From: Amphritea atlantica
GTDB taxonomy: Bacteria > Pseudomonadota > Gammaproteobacteria > Pseudomonadales > Balneatricaceae
DNA length: 54,174 nucleotides
Assembly (NCBI RefSeq): GCF_900111095.1
Contig: NZ_FOGB01000010.1
Span: 124,152-178,325, forward strand
Direction: 5' to 3'
In this document: positions 37,063-46,641 of the stretch, piece by piece
Numbering within the stretch: the stretch's first letter is position 1
How the letters are laid out: each line of letters opens with the position of its first letter
Program-made: the position numbers and the translations under genes
The notes under the pieces: generated by a model
Database searches by the model: none
Told to the model about the DNA's origin: nothing
The model's input: only the letters and a program-made list of their open reading frames with translations

Positions 37063-38913
37063 TCAGCTAACCACTTGATTTCGACCGGTTAGCTTAGCCT
37101 GATAGAGTTTATCATCGGCCTGGTGCAGCACTTCATCAATGCCACAGTCTCCTGGCCAGGTGACCACTCCAGCACTGAACGTCAGCTGCACCACTGCGCC
37201 GTTTTCAAGCGCTATCTGACTCTGCTGCACAGAGATCAGCAGTGTCTCCACCAACCGGTGGGCTGTCGAAAGATCCGTATCAGGCAGAAGCAATACAAAC
37301 TCCTCTCCGCCAATACGACTAAACAGGTCGGTTTTTCGCAATACTCCCTGCATGATTCGGGCAAACTCTTTCAGCACCCAATCTCCGGCAGCATGACCAT
37401 AGCGATCATTGATCTCCTTGAAATGATCCAGATCGATCATAGCAATCGCTATTGTGGTGTTTAACCGTTGCGCCCGGTGGCGCTCTTTGATCGCTTCCTC
37501 ATTTAAGGCCCGGCGGTTCATGAGCCCGGTCAGTGCATCCTCCCGGGCCAAACGGGTGAGTTTGTCTTCACTGCGTTGCAAAGCATTGGTCATACGATTG
37601 AAAGCGCTGGCCAACTGACCTATTTCATCGGATGAACTCACCTCGGCTTTTACCGAAAGATCTCCCGCCTCAACTTTAGCCACCGACTGTTTCAGTCTGA
37701 CAACCGGGGCGACAATGTTCTGCGCCAGCATAAAGACCAGAACAAAGAGCAGAAACATACTCACCAGCAGCCATGTAGACGCTTCCAGCAGCAGCTTTTT
37801 TCCCCCTTCCCGCCAGCCGTGATCGGCGATAAACACCAACAGGGATAACGATGATAACTGGTTGATAGCCTTCTGATACTCTGCAGCGGACACATTCAGA
37901 GTCGTTGTACTCACCTGCTCCATCAGTTGATTGAGCACCTGTTCATCGGCAACGGGGGCTGATGCCACAAAACCATCAAACTGATGCCTGAATGCCCCCG
38001 ATGGCAGACCCGATTTTTGCAATGCTGCGACACTCAGATAGCGGTAATCAGATTCAAAGCGTAAAGGGTTATTTCTCAGCAGCACGACATCCACCGTGTT
38101 GATACCCCGGTCTGCCAGACTGTTGCGCAGATCATTAAGGATCTCATCGATCTTACTGCGGTCCAGAAAAGCCGTTACATAACCTTTGAGATGCCCATCA
38201 CAGGAGAGCAGAGGCTGGGTAAAGAGGAATGTATCCCTCTCAAACAACAACCCCAGAAGTGCGGCTTCCTGCCCCCCGGCATAGTCAATATGAATCGGAG
38301 GTCGGGCGATATGTGAGGTCAGCCTGAATATTCGGTTTTGCAAACGGCGGTAATCAACAGAATCGGCATCGCCTCTGCGTTCCATCTCCAGCGCCTGCAT
38401 AAACAGTTCGTTCTTTTGCTGTTGTAGTTCAGGTAAGTCATCCCGCCAGCGTTGAAATAATGCGTCTATATGCTCAAAGTGCCAGGCATCAAATAGCCAG
38501 CTCCCTTGCAGAGTGTGTGGTAGCTCGGATTGAGAACTGCTGGCACGGGCTGTCAGGCTGATATCCACTTTGCCCTTTTCATCGGCAATGATCAGCGCCG
38601 AAAAACCCTGACTCTGTTGCAACACATTGCGCACTGACAAGACAAAATTATCAGTGCTGCCCACGTTATCGCAGCTGTTAATACTGCTACCCAGAAGCTC
38701 GAACTCACTGACTCTTAAACGGAGAAAGTCGTTAAGCCGCTGAGCACCTGAAGTTGATGCCAGAGAACCAATATTGCCAATCTGTTCGGCGCTCGCATCC
38801 AGCTGCACATGATAATAGCTCCAGGTAAAACCCATCACCGGTAGTGCGACCGGAAACATCCAGAGCAGGATTTTGGTCAGCAGGTTCACTCGCAACGCCC
38901 CAGCAAGCAGCAT
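37063..38913 (-). CDS. HAMP-GGDEF diguanylate cyclase with periplasmic sensor
   Basis: The 616-residue product has a helix at about 10-32, a large periplasmic domain of some 350 residues without a recognised fold, a second helix (about 385-407), HAMP (about 407-460) and a GGDEF domain. The active-site motif is IGGEEF. An inhibitory RxxD site (RKTD) lies five residues before it, so product feedback is expected. The start is uncertain: the frame opens at ATG 38913, but GTG at the ninth codon (VNLLTK) is also possible. It lies between the epimerase group and the ABC transporter, both also on the minus strand. Confidence 0.9.
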   Translation of the reverse strand: MLLAGALRVNLLTKILLWMFPVALPVMGFTWSYYHVQLDASAEQIGNIGSLASTSGAQRLNDFLRLRVSEFELLGSSINSCDNVGSTDNFVLSVRNVLQQSQGFSALIIADEKGKVDISLTARASSSQSELPHTLQGSWLFDAWHFEHIDALFQRWRDDLPELQQQKNELFMQALEMERRGDADSVDYRRLQNRIFRLTSHIARPPIHIDYAGGQEAALLGLLFERDTFLFTQPLLSCDGHLKGYVTAFLDRSKIDEILNDLRNSLADRGINTVDVVLLRNNPLRFESDYRYLSVAALQKSGLPSGAFRHQFDGFVASAPVADEQVLNQLMEQVSTTTLNVSAAEYQKAINQLSSLSLLVFIADHGWREGGKKLLLEASTWLLVSMFLLFVLVFMLAQNIVAPVVRLKQSVAKVEAGDLSVKAEVSSSDEIGQLASAFNRMTNALQRSEDKLTRLAREDALTGLMNRRALNEEAIKERHRAQRLNTTIAIAMIDLDHFKEINDRYGHAAGDWVLKEFARIMQGVLRKTDLFSRIGGEEFVLLLPDTDLSTAHRLVETLLISVQQSQIALENGAVVQLTFSAGVVTWPGDCGIDEVLHQADDKLYQAKLTGRNQVVS

Positions 38914-39146
38914 ACAGAGAGTAGCAACACCCTCATTGAGACGGTTGCATCACTGTCGGACGGTGTGTCTCGTCGGTTTAACAGCCCCTTAGCACTGAAG
39001 CCTGGAGCATTTGAAAGCTGCTCTGACATAACTGGCACAACGCCTCTCTCCACGTTGGGTACTCGCCCGGTAACGGTAAGCCTGCCTTTCATCATAGCGT
39101 CTGATCAGGTTTGTGCAGCTTTAAGCCAACAAAATGGGGGATAAAA

Positions 39147-40628
39147 TCAGGGATGCAGCTGAATCCGGCGTGCCAGCAGATCAACCAGGATGTTCATCAT
39201 CGCCGCGATCAGAATCAGCAGCAGAGCCACATCGAAGCGGATCTCCTGAATCGCGCTATCGACAAAAAAACCGATCGTTTGAATACCCAGAATACCCAGA
39301 ATAGCGGTCTCCCGCATAATCACTTCCCAGCGATAGAGCATAAAGGATAAAAATGCCGGATAACTGCGGGGCAGCAGCTCATAAAAATAGCGGTCTGTGC
39401 GTCTCTCTGGAGCATCGGGTCTAAGCTGTATTTCATTGCTATTTCGCCCGGTCAGATAGCCGATCAGGGCGCCATTATGAATCGCCAGTGCGATCACCGC
39501 CGGTAACATCGAAGGCCCCAGTAACTGCAACAGAATATAAGCCAGCAGATATTCAGGCGTAGAACGGGCAATCACCAGAAAAATATGGCCGGGAAGCCGT
39601 CCCACCGTACCAAAGCAATAACGATTGATCAGGGGGAAAAACAGCAGCGCAAACAGGCCCGTCACCACCAGTGCTATCTGTGACAGGAGCAGTGTATTCC
39701 ACACCCCTGGCAGCGCCTGATCCATTACAATAGTGCCCACCCAGTCCGCCAGAGAGCGCAGAGATGCATCGTCACTGCGCAACGGGGACGGGATAATATC
39801 CTGAGAAAAGAAGCGTCCGACATTCCCCCAGATAATCGGCATCCCCGAGCCCATAAAAAAAGGAGACCCCAGCAAAAAAAGCGGCAGCGTCCAGCGCCTG
39901 AGCCACAGTTTTTTCGTCGCTATTAACAGGTAAAACAGGATCATCAGCCCCGCAACTTCGGAGTAGTACCCTTGCGAGAAAGAGGATTCCAGATAATATC
40001 CAAGGGTTGGCAGACCGACAAACCCCAGAATCGCACTGCTGCGGATACCACATTCAAGGCGATAGGAGGTGTAGCTGACCAGATGGGGCCAGGCTTGCGG
40101 CAACCGGGTATAGAGAAGCGCACTGAGAAAGCCACTGCCCACGGGTAGCGCTTTTTCTGGCTGGGTTTCCACCTGATCAAAAATTTCAGCATACATACGG
40201 GCAAAAATCCCGCAATAAGGAACCGCAATAGCCAGCAAACCGGTTAACGGATGCAGACCGAAGAATTGCAAAAAGATCAGCGCCCAGAACAGTTCATGGA
40301 TCGACCGGATAAGCGCACAGACAGCACGGACAATAAGGTTTTGAAACATCAGTGCTAACAGAAAACCACAGATCACGGCCAGCGCCACACCAGCGAAGGC
40401 AAAAGCCAGCGTTGCCAGCAACGCTTCGATCACCAGGGCGGGATCCATCAGCTGTGGAGAGATAACCCCCTGCAGCATCCGGCCTATCTCACGCCAGGGA
40501 TCCAGGCTGGAAACATCCAGATCAGCGAAGGGCAAACAGAACAGCGCAACCAATAAAAACCACACCCCGGTCCGGACACCTCCGGGCCAGCGGTAGCGCG
40601 GCAGCGGCAAAGGCTTAATAGAATTCAT
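39147..40628 (-). CDS. PhnE-like ABC permease, two domains fused
   Basis: The 493-residue protein contains two PhnE-type permease halves. Half one (about 60-255) carries the coupling stretch RLPQAWPHLVSYTSYRLECG; half two (about 290-490) carries LLPRSYPAFLSFMLYRWEVI. Each half is followed by the characteristic helix (AILGFVGLPTLGYYLE and AILGILGIQTIGFFVD). Ordinary PhnE has one such domain of about 260 residues and works as a dimer; here one chain would supply the whole pore. The start overlaps the ATPase gene end by 14 bases. Confidence 0.9.
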   Translation of the reverse strand: MNSIKPLPLPRYRWPGGVRTGVWFLLVALFCLPFADLDVSSLDPWREIGRMLQGVISPQLMDPALVIEALLATLAFAFAGVALAVICGFLLALMFQNLIVRAVCALIRSIHELFWALIFLQFFGLHPLTGLLAIAVPYCGIFARMYAEIFDQVETQPEKALPVGSGFLSALLYTRLPQAWPHLVSYTSYRLECGIRSSAILGFVGLPTLGYYLESSFSQGYYSEVAGLMILFYLLIATKKLWLRRWTLPLFLLGSPFFMGSGMPIIWGNVGRFFSQDIIPSPLRSDDASLRSLADWVGTIVMDQALPGVWNTLLLSQIALVVTGLFALLFFPLINRYCFGTVGRLPGHIFLVIARSTPEYLLAYILLQLLGPSMLPAVIALAIHNGALIGYLTGRNSNEIQLRPDAPERRTDRYFYELLPRSYPAFLSFMLYRWEVIMRETAILGILGIQTIGFFVDSAIQEIRFDVALLLILIAAMMNILVDLLARRIQLHP

Positions 40629-41265
40629 TCAGCGCACTTGCAGTCAAACGCCCGGATGGCTGATCAAGGACAAGTTCACCATTCTGAATGGCAATAATCC
40701 GCTGACCATAGCGTAATGCCCGGTCAACATCATGCAGAGTAATCACTGCGGTGGAAAAGTTCTGGCCAAGCAGTGACATCACCCGATCAGCTTCCGGTCC
40801 GTCTAATGCGGATACCGGTTCATCTGCCAATAACACCGGGGCATCCTGAAAAAGCGCCCGGGCGACGGCGACACGTTGCTGCTGACCTCCCGACAGGTCC
40901 GCCACCAGCGAAAAGCACTTATCGGCCAGCCCCAGCCGCTCCAGCAGTGGCTGTACTTCAGCCACCCGGGCCTGAGCAGGGCGGATCAGGTTGCGAATGT
41001 TGTGCAAGACGGTGTAGCGCGGTAAACGTCCCATATAAACATTATGAAACACGCTCAGACACTCGACTAACCCCAGGCCCTGAGGGATCAGGGCGCATTC
41101 GCTACGATTCTCGCTATAAATATGATTTAGCAGAGTCGATTTACCACAACCACTTTTACCCAGCAGAATCAGATGCTCGCCAGCCCGGATATCCAGGCTG
41201 ACAGGCCCCAAAACCCGCTGATCGCCGTAGCCCAGCGCATCGCTTTGTATCGCCAGCAGGGACAT
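40615..41265 (-). CDS. PhnC-like ABC transporter ATPase
   Basis: The 216-residue ATPase has Walker A GKSGCGKST, Q-loop LIPQGLGLV, signature LSGGQQQRVA, Walker B VLLADEPVSALDG and the switch His in TLHDVD. It is shorter than PhnC (about 260), lacking part of the helical insertion. Its ATG shares a base with the stop of the binding-protein gene (TAATG), so translation is coupled. It energises the double permease encoded next. Confidence 0.93.
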   Translation of the reverse strand: MSLLAIQSDALGYGDQRVLGPVSLDIRAGEHLILLGKSGCGKSTLLNHIYSENRSECALIPQGLGLVECLSVFHNVYMGRLPRYTVLHNIRNLIRPAQARVAEVQPLLERLGLADKCFSLVADLSGGQQQRVAVARALFQDAPVLLADEPVSALDGPEADRVMSLLGQNFSTAVITLHDVDRALRYGQRIIAIQNGELVLDQPSGRLTASALNEFY

Positions 41266-42122
41266 TAATCCAGCAAACCCACCTGCTTGGCCACTTTACG
41301 TACCGGCTCGAAATCATCATTCGATGCGGGAATAAAGCCTGAACGGGGGAAGCTATTCAGCAGTTCAGGATCATTCATCTCCAACAGCGCTTTTTCCAAG
41401 CGGGCGGTGAAACCGTCACCATAGACAGCATCCAGATCGCCGCGCACGCTCCACTGATAATCAGGATAGGTGGGGGTTTCCCAGATAACCTGTACCTTAG
41501 AGGTATCCACTTTGCCTTCAGCCACAGCCGTTTCCCAGACTTTATAGTTTAGTGCACCCACCTGATAGGCTCCGGATTCGACCAGCGCAATCGTGCGTGA
41601 GTGGTTACCACTGAAACCGACCCGGCTGAACAGTTCATCAGGGCTGATACCAAACTGCTCCCGCAGGTTATATTCAGGCATCAGGCGCCCGGATGTTGAG
41701 CCTTTTGAACCGAAGGTAAAGGTCAGCCCCCGCAGAGATTCCGGCAGATGATCAGACGGACTGATACCGGTGCTGGTGTTGGCAATAAAAAACGATTTGA
41801 ACTCGGGATCTTCAACCCCCTGAGCCACAGCACGAGACCCTGGCACCAACTCCCGGGCCTGCACACCGGACAACCCACCAAACCAGGCAAGTTGCACCTG
41901 ATTATTTCTGAATGCGGTTATCGAAGCGGCATATGATTTAACCGGAATAAACCGCACCTCAGTTTTCAGCTCCTGTTGCAGATAATCAGCCACTTTCTGA
42001 AACCGCTGCTTCAGCTGAGTTTCGTCCTGATCAGGAATGGCAGTAAAAACGAAGACCGGGGCAGCATTAACAGCACCCGCTAATAGCATTAAAAACAATC
42101 CACGGATCAATATTCTGAGCAT
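41265..42122 (-). CDS. PhnD-like binding protein, putative selenate ABC transporter subtype
   Basis: The 285-residue product has a signal peptide ending AGAVNA-APV and the PhnD fold: FTAIPDQDETQLKQRFQKVA, AWFGGLSGVQAR, TFTFGSKGSTSGRLMPEYNL and FSGNHSRTIALV. This set matches, from memory, the family annotated as putative selenate ABC transporter substrate-binding protein, a relative of the phosphonate binders found near selD in other genomes. No selD or selA is in this window, so selenate, selenite, phosphite or a phosphonate all remain possible. AGGAATG precedes ATG 42122. It is first of a three-gene operon. Confidence 0.87.
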   Translation of the reverse strand: MLRILIRGLFLMLLAGAVNAAPVFVFTAIPDQDETQLKQRFQKVADYLQQELKTEVRFIPVKSYAASITAFRNNQVQLAWFGGLSGVQARELVPGSRAVAQGVEDPEFKSFFIANTSTGISPSDHLPESLRGLTFTFGSKGSTSGRLMPEYNLREQFGISPDELFSRVGFSGNHSRTIALVESGAYQVGALNYKVWETAVAEGKVDTSKVQVIWETPTYPDYQWSVRGDLDAVYGDGFTARLEKALLEMNDPELLNSFPRSGFIPASNDDFEPVRKVAKQVGLLD

Positions 42123-42434
42123 TTTTTCATTCCTGAATAATCAGTAAAGTTAAGGCGGCTATTTTCGCACACTCCCCCATGATAATGCAGCTTGTTTAAG
42201 CAATGCAGATAGAAAATCAATGAAAAATACAAACACCTGTTTGATAAACTTTACTTTTTAAACACATAAAATAATAACTCCCGGTCTATGCTGAAAGGAG
42301 GCTTACCACCCTGTAACAAATATTAGCCTGGGAAAACGAATACGGGTTTGAAGCAGACTGCGTTAATATTCATCTGATCTTAAGTCGCTCCCCTCGCTGT
42401 ATCAGGGCCTGAACACCTGCGCCGGATATACTAT
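42123..42434. promoter_or_regulatory. Divergent control region, ABC operon and cyclase
   Basis: 312 bases. It is AT-rich with TTTACTTTTTAAACACATAAAATAA near 42250, which may hold the promoter on either side. I compared it by eye with TPP, cobalamin and c-di-GMP riboswitch cores and found no convincing match. No gene is seen. Confidence 0.4.
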
Positions 42435-44780
42435 ATGCTGCATCATGCGTTAAAACTGCTTTCACTCTTACTGCTATCACTGCTGGCCAGTATCAGCCAT
42501 AGTGCGGAAAGTAATACCGATAATCTGACCCCTGTTAGTCTGCAGCTTATCTGGAAACACCAGTTCCAGTTTGCCGGATACTATGTGGCGAAACACAAAG
42601 GGTTTTACCAACAGGCAGGGCTCGATGTTTCCATTCACGAATTTGAAAATGATGAAGACCCTGTCGCCACGGTGCTAAGTGGCAAACGGGATTTTGCTCT
42701 GGGCCGCTCAACTATTCTGGCGCAACGTATCAACGGAGCCAGAGTTACCGCCCTGTTCGCCACCTTTCAAAGCTCCCCGCTGATGTTGCTGACCACCACG
42801 GCGTCTGGAATCTCAAAGCCTGCCGACCTCAGGGGCAAACGTATCATGATGACCAGCGATGCAGAGAAACAGGTTGAGCTGCTGGCAATGTTACATCAGT
42901 CCGGTATTACTGAAGCGGATTTTGAACGTCAGAATCATAGTTTTGACATCAACGATCTGATCGACGGGAAAACCGACGCGATGGCGTCCTACCGGTCTAA
43001 TGAACCCTTTCAGCTAATGAAAAAAGGGATCAGCTACACCATGATCCGGCCGGAAAAATTCGGTTTCAGTATGTACTCAGATCTGCTGTTCACCTCAGAC
43101 ACCCTATTACAGGAGAAGCCTGAACTGGTTGAAGCCTTCCGACAGGCAACCATTAAAGGCTGGCGCTACGCTTTCAGCCATATTGAGGAAACCGCAGATC
43201 TGATTCTCGCAGAATACAACAGCCAGAATCGTTCAAAAGAAGCTCTGGTCTATGAAGGAGAGCAGTTGGCAACCCTGGCATTTGATCAGGAGGGCAGATT
43301 CGGATCGATTAATGAAGAGAAGCTTAACGCAATATCACAGCTTTATCTGCTCTTTAACTTAATCCCATCCGATTACACCATTGGCAACTTTATCTACCAG
43401 CCGAAAGATCATAACCGGCTGTCACTGAACCATCGAGAACAACAGTTTCTGGCTAACAATCCAACCTTTAAAGTCTGTGGCGATCCTCTTTGGGAACCCT
43501 ATAGTCAGTTGACATTCAACCGTTACGAAGGGGTAATCCCTGATTATCTGCAACTGATAAGTGAGCGCACCGGTCTCCGCTTTGAAACCATCACCTCTCA
43601 GGTATGGAGTCAGTCCATTGCCGCCATGAAAGCGGCTAAATGCGATATTATCGCCGGGGCGATGCAAACCCCGAACCGGGCGCAATACATGCAATTTTCC
43701 CACCCCTATCTGAGCATGCCAGCGGTACTGGCGGTGAGATCGGATACGCCAGCAGATATGCCGCTACAGGAGATATTCAGCCACCCGGTAGCAATCATCG
43801 AAGAATCAGCCTTTATCGAGATTATTCGCGGGCGTATTCCTGACGCCCATATCGTGCCGGTTGCATCGGTTACCGATGGCCTTAAGCGAATTCAGAGCGG
43901 CGAGGTCTTTGCCTTGCTGAATACCCCCGATGGTCTCAGCTCTGCTATCAGCCAACGTCAGCTATCCGGGATAAAAGTGATCGATCAGGTGAGAGACACC
44001 TGGGATATCAGCGTTGCAATCAACCGCTCCTATCAGGACACGCCGTTACTCTCGATCATCAACAAGGCGATCAACTCGATTACCCCAGCGGAGCGAGATG
44101 AGATACGCAACCGCTGGATCAGGATAACCTTTGAGCATGAAACCGATTACTCGCTGCTCTGGCGGTTTGTTTCCATCATCAGCATTGCACTTCTGTTTCT
44201 TATTTATCGCTATCGGCTGATCCATATGCACAACCAGCAACTGCGCGAAATCGCCCGCCATGATCAGCTTACCGGCCTGTATAACCGGCGCATGCTCAAC
44301 GATGCGCTCACTGACAGTATTGAGATATCCAGACGTTATAAACGCCCGTTTTCGATTGTTTTTTTCGATCTGGATGACTTTAAAGAGATTAATGACCGGT
44401 TTGGCCATAATGAAGGAGACCGGGTACTTAAAGTGGTCGCCGATATATTACACAGTAATTGTCGGTTGAGTGATCATTATGGCCGCTGGGGAGGAGAGGA
44501 GTTTCTGATTGTTCTGCCCGAATCAACGCTGAAAGATGCGCAATCCAGCGCTGAAAAACTACGCCGGGCGATAGAGGAACATGATTTCACATTATCTACG
44601 GCCGCGCAGATCACCGGCAGTTTTGGTGTTGCACAGTTCGAACCGGGGGACACCATTAACAGCGTTATTGACCGGGCTGATCAGGCTCTTTACCGGGCCA
44701 AGTCTTCAGGTAAAAACCGGGTTTGCAAGGCTCAGGGGAATCAAAGGAAAACCGTTGCAGAGCTGCAGGGAAACCATTGA
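42435..44780 (+). CDS. Diguanylate cyclase with NMT1/THI5-like and SBP_bac_3 periplasmic domains
   Basis: The 781-residue product has a signal sequence (about 1-24) and an NMT1/THI5-like binding domain (about 32-300; LQLIWKHQFQFAGYYVAKHK is the family start). A family-3 solute-binding domain follows (about 340-560; FKVCGDPLWEPY, PNRAQYMQFSHPYL), then one helix (about 573-594) and a GGDEF domain (about 605-765). The active site is WGGEEF, with RLSD five residues before it as an inhibitory site. Two different binding modules feeding one cyclase is unusual. It is divergent from the PhnD-like ABC operon. Ligands could be pyrimidine-, amine- or amino-acid-like, judged only from families. Confidence 0.9.
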   Translation: MLHHALKLLSLLLLSLLASISHSAESNTDNLTPVSLQLIWKHQFQFAGYYVAKHKGFYQQAGLDVSIHEFENDEDPVATVLSGKRDFALGRSTILAQRINGARVTALFATFQSSPLMLLTTTASGISKPADLRGKRIMMTSDAEKQVELLAMLHQSGITEADFERQNHSFDINDLIDGKTDAMASYRSNEPFQLMKKGISYTMIRPEKFGFSMYSDLLFTSDTLLQEKPELVEAFRQATIKGWRYAFSHIEETADLILAEYNSQNRSKEALVYEGEQLATLAFDQEGRFGSINEEKLNAISQLYLLFNLIPSDYTIGNFIYQPKDHNRLSLNHREQQFLANNPTFKVCGDPLWEPYSQLTFNRYEGVIPDYLQLISERTGLRFETITSQVWSQSIAAMKAAKCDIIAGAMQTPNRAQYMQFSHPYLSMPAVLAVRSDTPADMPLQEIFSHPVAIIEESAFIEIIRGRIPDAHIVPVASVTDGLKRIQSGEVFALLNTPDGLSSAISQRQLSGIKVIDQVRDTWDISVAINRSYQDTPLLSIINKAINSITPAERDEIRNRWIRITFEHETDYSLLWRFVSIISIALLFLIYRYRLIHMHNQQLREIARHDQLTGLYNRRMLNDALTDSIEISRRYKRPFSIVFFDLDDFKEINDRFGHNEGDRVLKVVADILHSNCRLSDHYGRWGGEEFLIVLPESTLKDAQSSAEKLRRAIEEHDFTLSTAAQITGSFGVAQFEPGDTINSVIDRADQALYRAKSSGKNRVCKAQGNQRKTVAELQGNH

Positions 44781-44843
44781 TGACAATAGCCTTAAAGAAG
44801 GCGAAATAGTACACTGATCCCCGTTTATACCAAGGAGACACTC

Positions 44844-45458
44844 ATGTCTTTGGAAAGTGCTATCACCTTTTTTATCGCTATATTTATCTTTGGCATCACC
44901 CCCGGCCCCGGCGTGTTTGCTATCCTGGCCAAAGCGATGGTAGAAGGCTCCCGACGCTGTTTTATGCTGGCACTGGGGATGACCTGCAGCGACATTATCT
45001 ACCTGACCCTTGCCTGCCTGGGGCTGGCTACTATCGCCGAACACTGGGGGGGGCTGTTCACTCTGATCCGGTGGATTGGTGCTGCTTACCTTATCTGGCT
45101 GGGCTTCAAACTGTTTACCAGCAAACCCAGTATTGATCCCGCAGCCACATCTATCGCCAGACGTTCATCGATGGAGTTTATGCAGGGCTTTCTTATCTCG
45201 GCCTCCAACCCCAAAGTTATACTGTTTTATATCGCCTTCCTGCCCACCTTTATGGATCTGTCCTCACTCGACAGCAGGGACATTGCCCTGGCGGCGGGAC
45301 TGACACTGGTAGCCCTGATGCTGGGGCTGATGCTGATCGCGCTCTGCGCTCACTGGGCCAGTAAACGATTGCAATCCCCTACGGCAACCAAGCGACTGAA
45401 TCAGTGTGCCGGGGGTATTATGATGGGAGCAGGAGTTTATCTGGTTTCGCGCAGCTGA
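44844..45458 (+). CDS. LysE/RhtB-family exporter
   Basis: The 204-residue protein has about six membrane helices and the family signature FGITPGPGVFAILAKAMVEG in the first helix. NPKVILFYIAFLPTF marks the second half. The family exports amino acids such as homoserine, threonine, lysine or leucine. CAAGGAGAC precedes ATG 44844. It follows the cyclase by 63 bases and precedes rlmG by 43 bases, all plus strand, but no functional link is evident. Confidence 0.9.
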   Translation: MSLESAITFFIAIFIFGITPGPGVFAILAKAMVEGSRRCFMLALGMTCSDIIYLTLACLGLATIAEHWGGLFTLIRWIGAAYLIWLGFKLFTSKPSIDPAATSIARRSSMEFMQGFLISASNPKVILFYIAFLPTFMDLSSLDSRDIALAAGLTLVALMLGLMLIALCAHWASKRLQSPTATKRLNQCAGGIMMGAGVYLVSRS

Positions 45459-45501
45459 TGCTTTATAATCAGCTTCCCACTTTTCAGGTTACAGGATTAC
45501 G

Positions 45502-46641
45502 ATGGAAACCCTTGCGGTCCCTCAGGGGAATTTTAAACTGTCTCGCTTTCCGGTCCGACAACAGGAGACGCTGCGCGCCTGGGATGCAGCTGATGAGTAT
45601 CTCCTAGACTACCTGAATGATGAACAGCTGCTACACAGCAACTGCCATATACTGATTGTGAATGATAGTTTCGGCGCGCTGGCCTGCGCCCTCTCAGGTT
45701 ATGACACCGTATCGGTGAGTGACTCATTTATTGCCCAGCAAGGGATGCAACTAAACCTCAACCAGAACCAGCTTGACCCGGATGCAGTAGAATTCAGGCA
45801 CTCACTGATGGCTTACGGTCAGGCAGATAAGCCTTACGATATAGTGCTGTTCAAGGTCACTAAAAGCCTGGCACAACTGGAAGACCAACTGCATCGCATC
45901 CGTCCCTATATAACGCACAACAGTCGAATTATCGCAGCAGGCATGGCAAAGGGGATTCACACATCGACTCTGCAGCTTTTTACAACGATCATCGGTCAGA
46001 CGAAAACCTCACTGGCACGCAAAAAAGCCAGATTGATTTTTGCCCACTTCGATCCAGAACTGATTCCGCCTGAAAACAGCTATCCACGATCTTACAGACT
46101 AGCAAACACTGAGTATCAGATTCTCAACCATGCCAACGTATTTTCACGGGAAAAACTGGATATTGGCACCCGTTTTTTGATCGAAAACCTCCCCACAGAT
46201 AACCGTTTTCAACAAATTATCGACCTGGGCTGTGGTAATGGTATTGTCGGTCTGATGGCGGCAGCGGCCAATCCACAAGCATCCCTCCGCTTTGTTGATG
46301 AATCCTATATGGCAGTAGCGTCTGCCAGGGAAAATTTCAGCCTTGCATTTCCTGACAGAGAGGCGCAGTTCGAGGTAACCGATTGCCTGAAAGGTATACC
46401 ATCTGATAGCAGTGATCTGATCCTCAACAACCCTCCCTTTCACCAACAGAATGCTATCGGAGACTTTATCGCCTGGCAGATGTTCACCGAAGCCAAAACT
46501 ATTCTTAAATCAGGCGGCGAACTCTGGGTGATAGGCAACCGTCATCTTAACTACCACGCCAAGCTGAAAAAGCTTTTCGGCAACTGTTCAACCATCGCCA
46601 GCAATACTAAGTTTGTTATTCTGAAAGCAATCAAGCGCTAA
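45502..46641 (+). CDS. rlmG: 23S rRNA (guanine-1835-N2)-methyltransferase RlmG
   Basis: Methylates G1835 of 23S rRNA using S-adenosylmethionine. The 379-residue length equals the Escherichia coli enzyme. There is an N-terminal non-catalytic methyltransferase-like half (AWDAADEYLL, ILIVNDSFGALACAL) and a C-terminal catalytic half with DLGCGNGIVGL, FVDESYMAVASA and the target-base motif NPPFHQQ. IHNHANVFSR of the Escherichia coli protein appears here as LNHANVFSR. AGGATTACG precedes ATG 45502. Confidence 0.96.
   Translation: METLAVPQGNFKLSRFPVRQQETLRAWDAADEYLLDYLNDEQLLHSNCHILIVNDSFGALACALSGYDTVSVSDSFIAQQGMQLNLNQNQLDPDAVEFRHSLMAYGQADKPYDIVLFKVTKSLAQLEDQLHRIRPYITHNSRIIAAGMAKGIHTSTLQLFTTIIGQTKTSLARKKARLIFAHFDPELIPPENSYPRSYRLANTEYQILNHANVFSREKLDIGTRFLIENLPTDNRFQQIIDLGCGNGIVGLMAAAANPQASLRFVDESYMAVASARENFSLAFPDREAQFEVTDCLKGIPSDSSDLILNNPPFHQQNAIGDFIAWQMFTEAKTILKSGGELWVIGNRHLNYHAKLKKLFGNCSTIASNTKFVILKAIKR

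Noticed and set aside
38886-39095. 69-codon minus-strand frame before the cyclase
   Set aside because: Overlaps the cyclase start, has no good ribosome-binding site and no recognisable features.
42123-42434. Possible riboswitch upstream of the cyclase with a THI5-like domain
   Set aside because: No TPP, cobalamin or c-di-GMP riboswitch core could be matched by eye.
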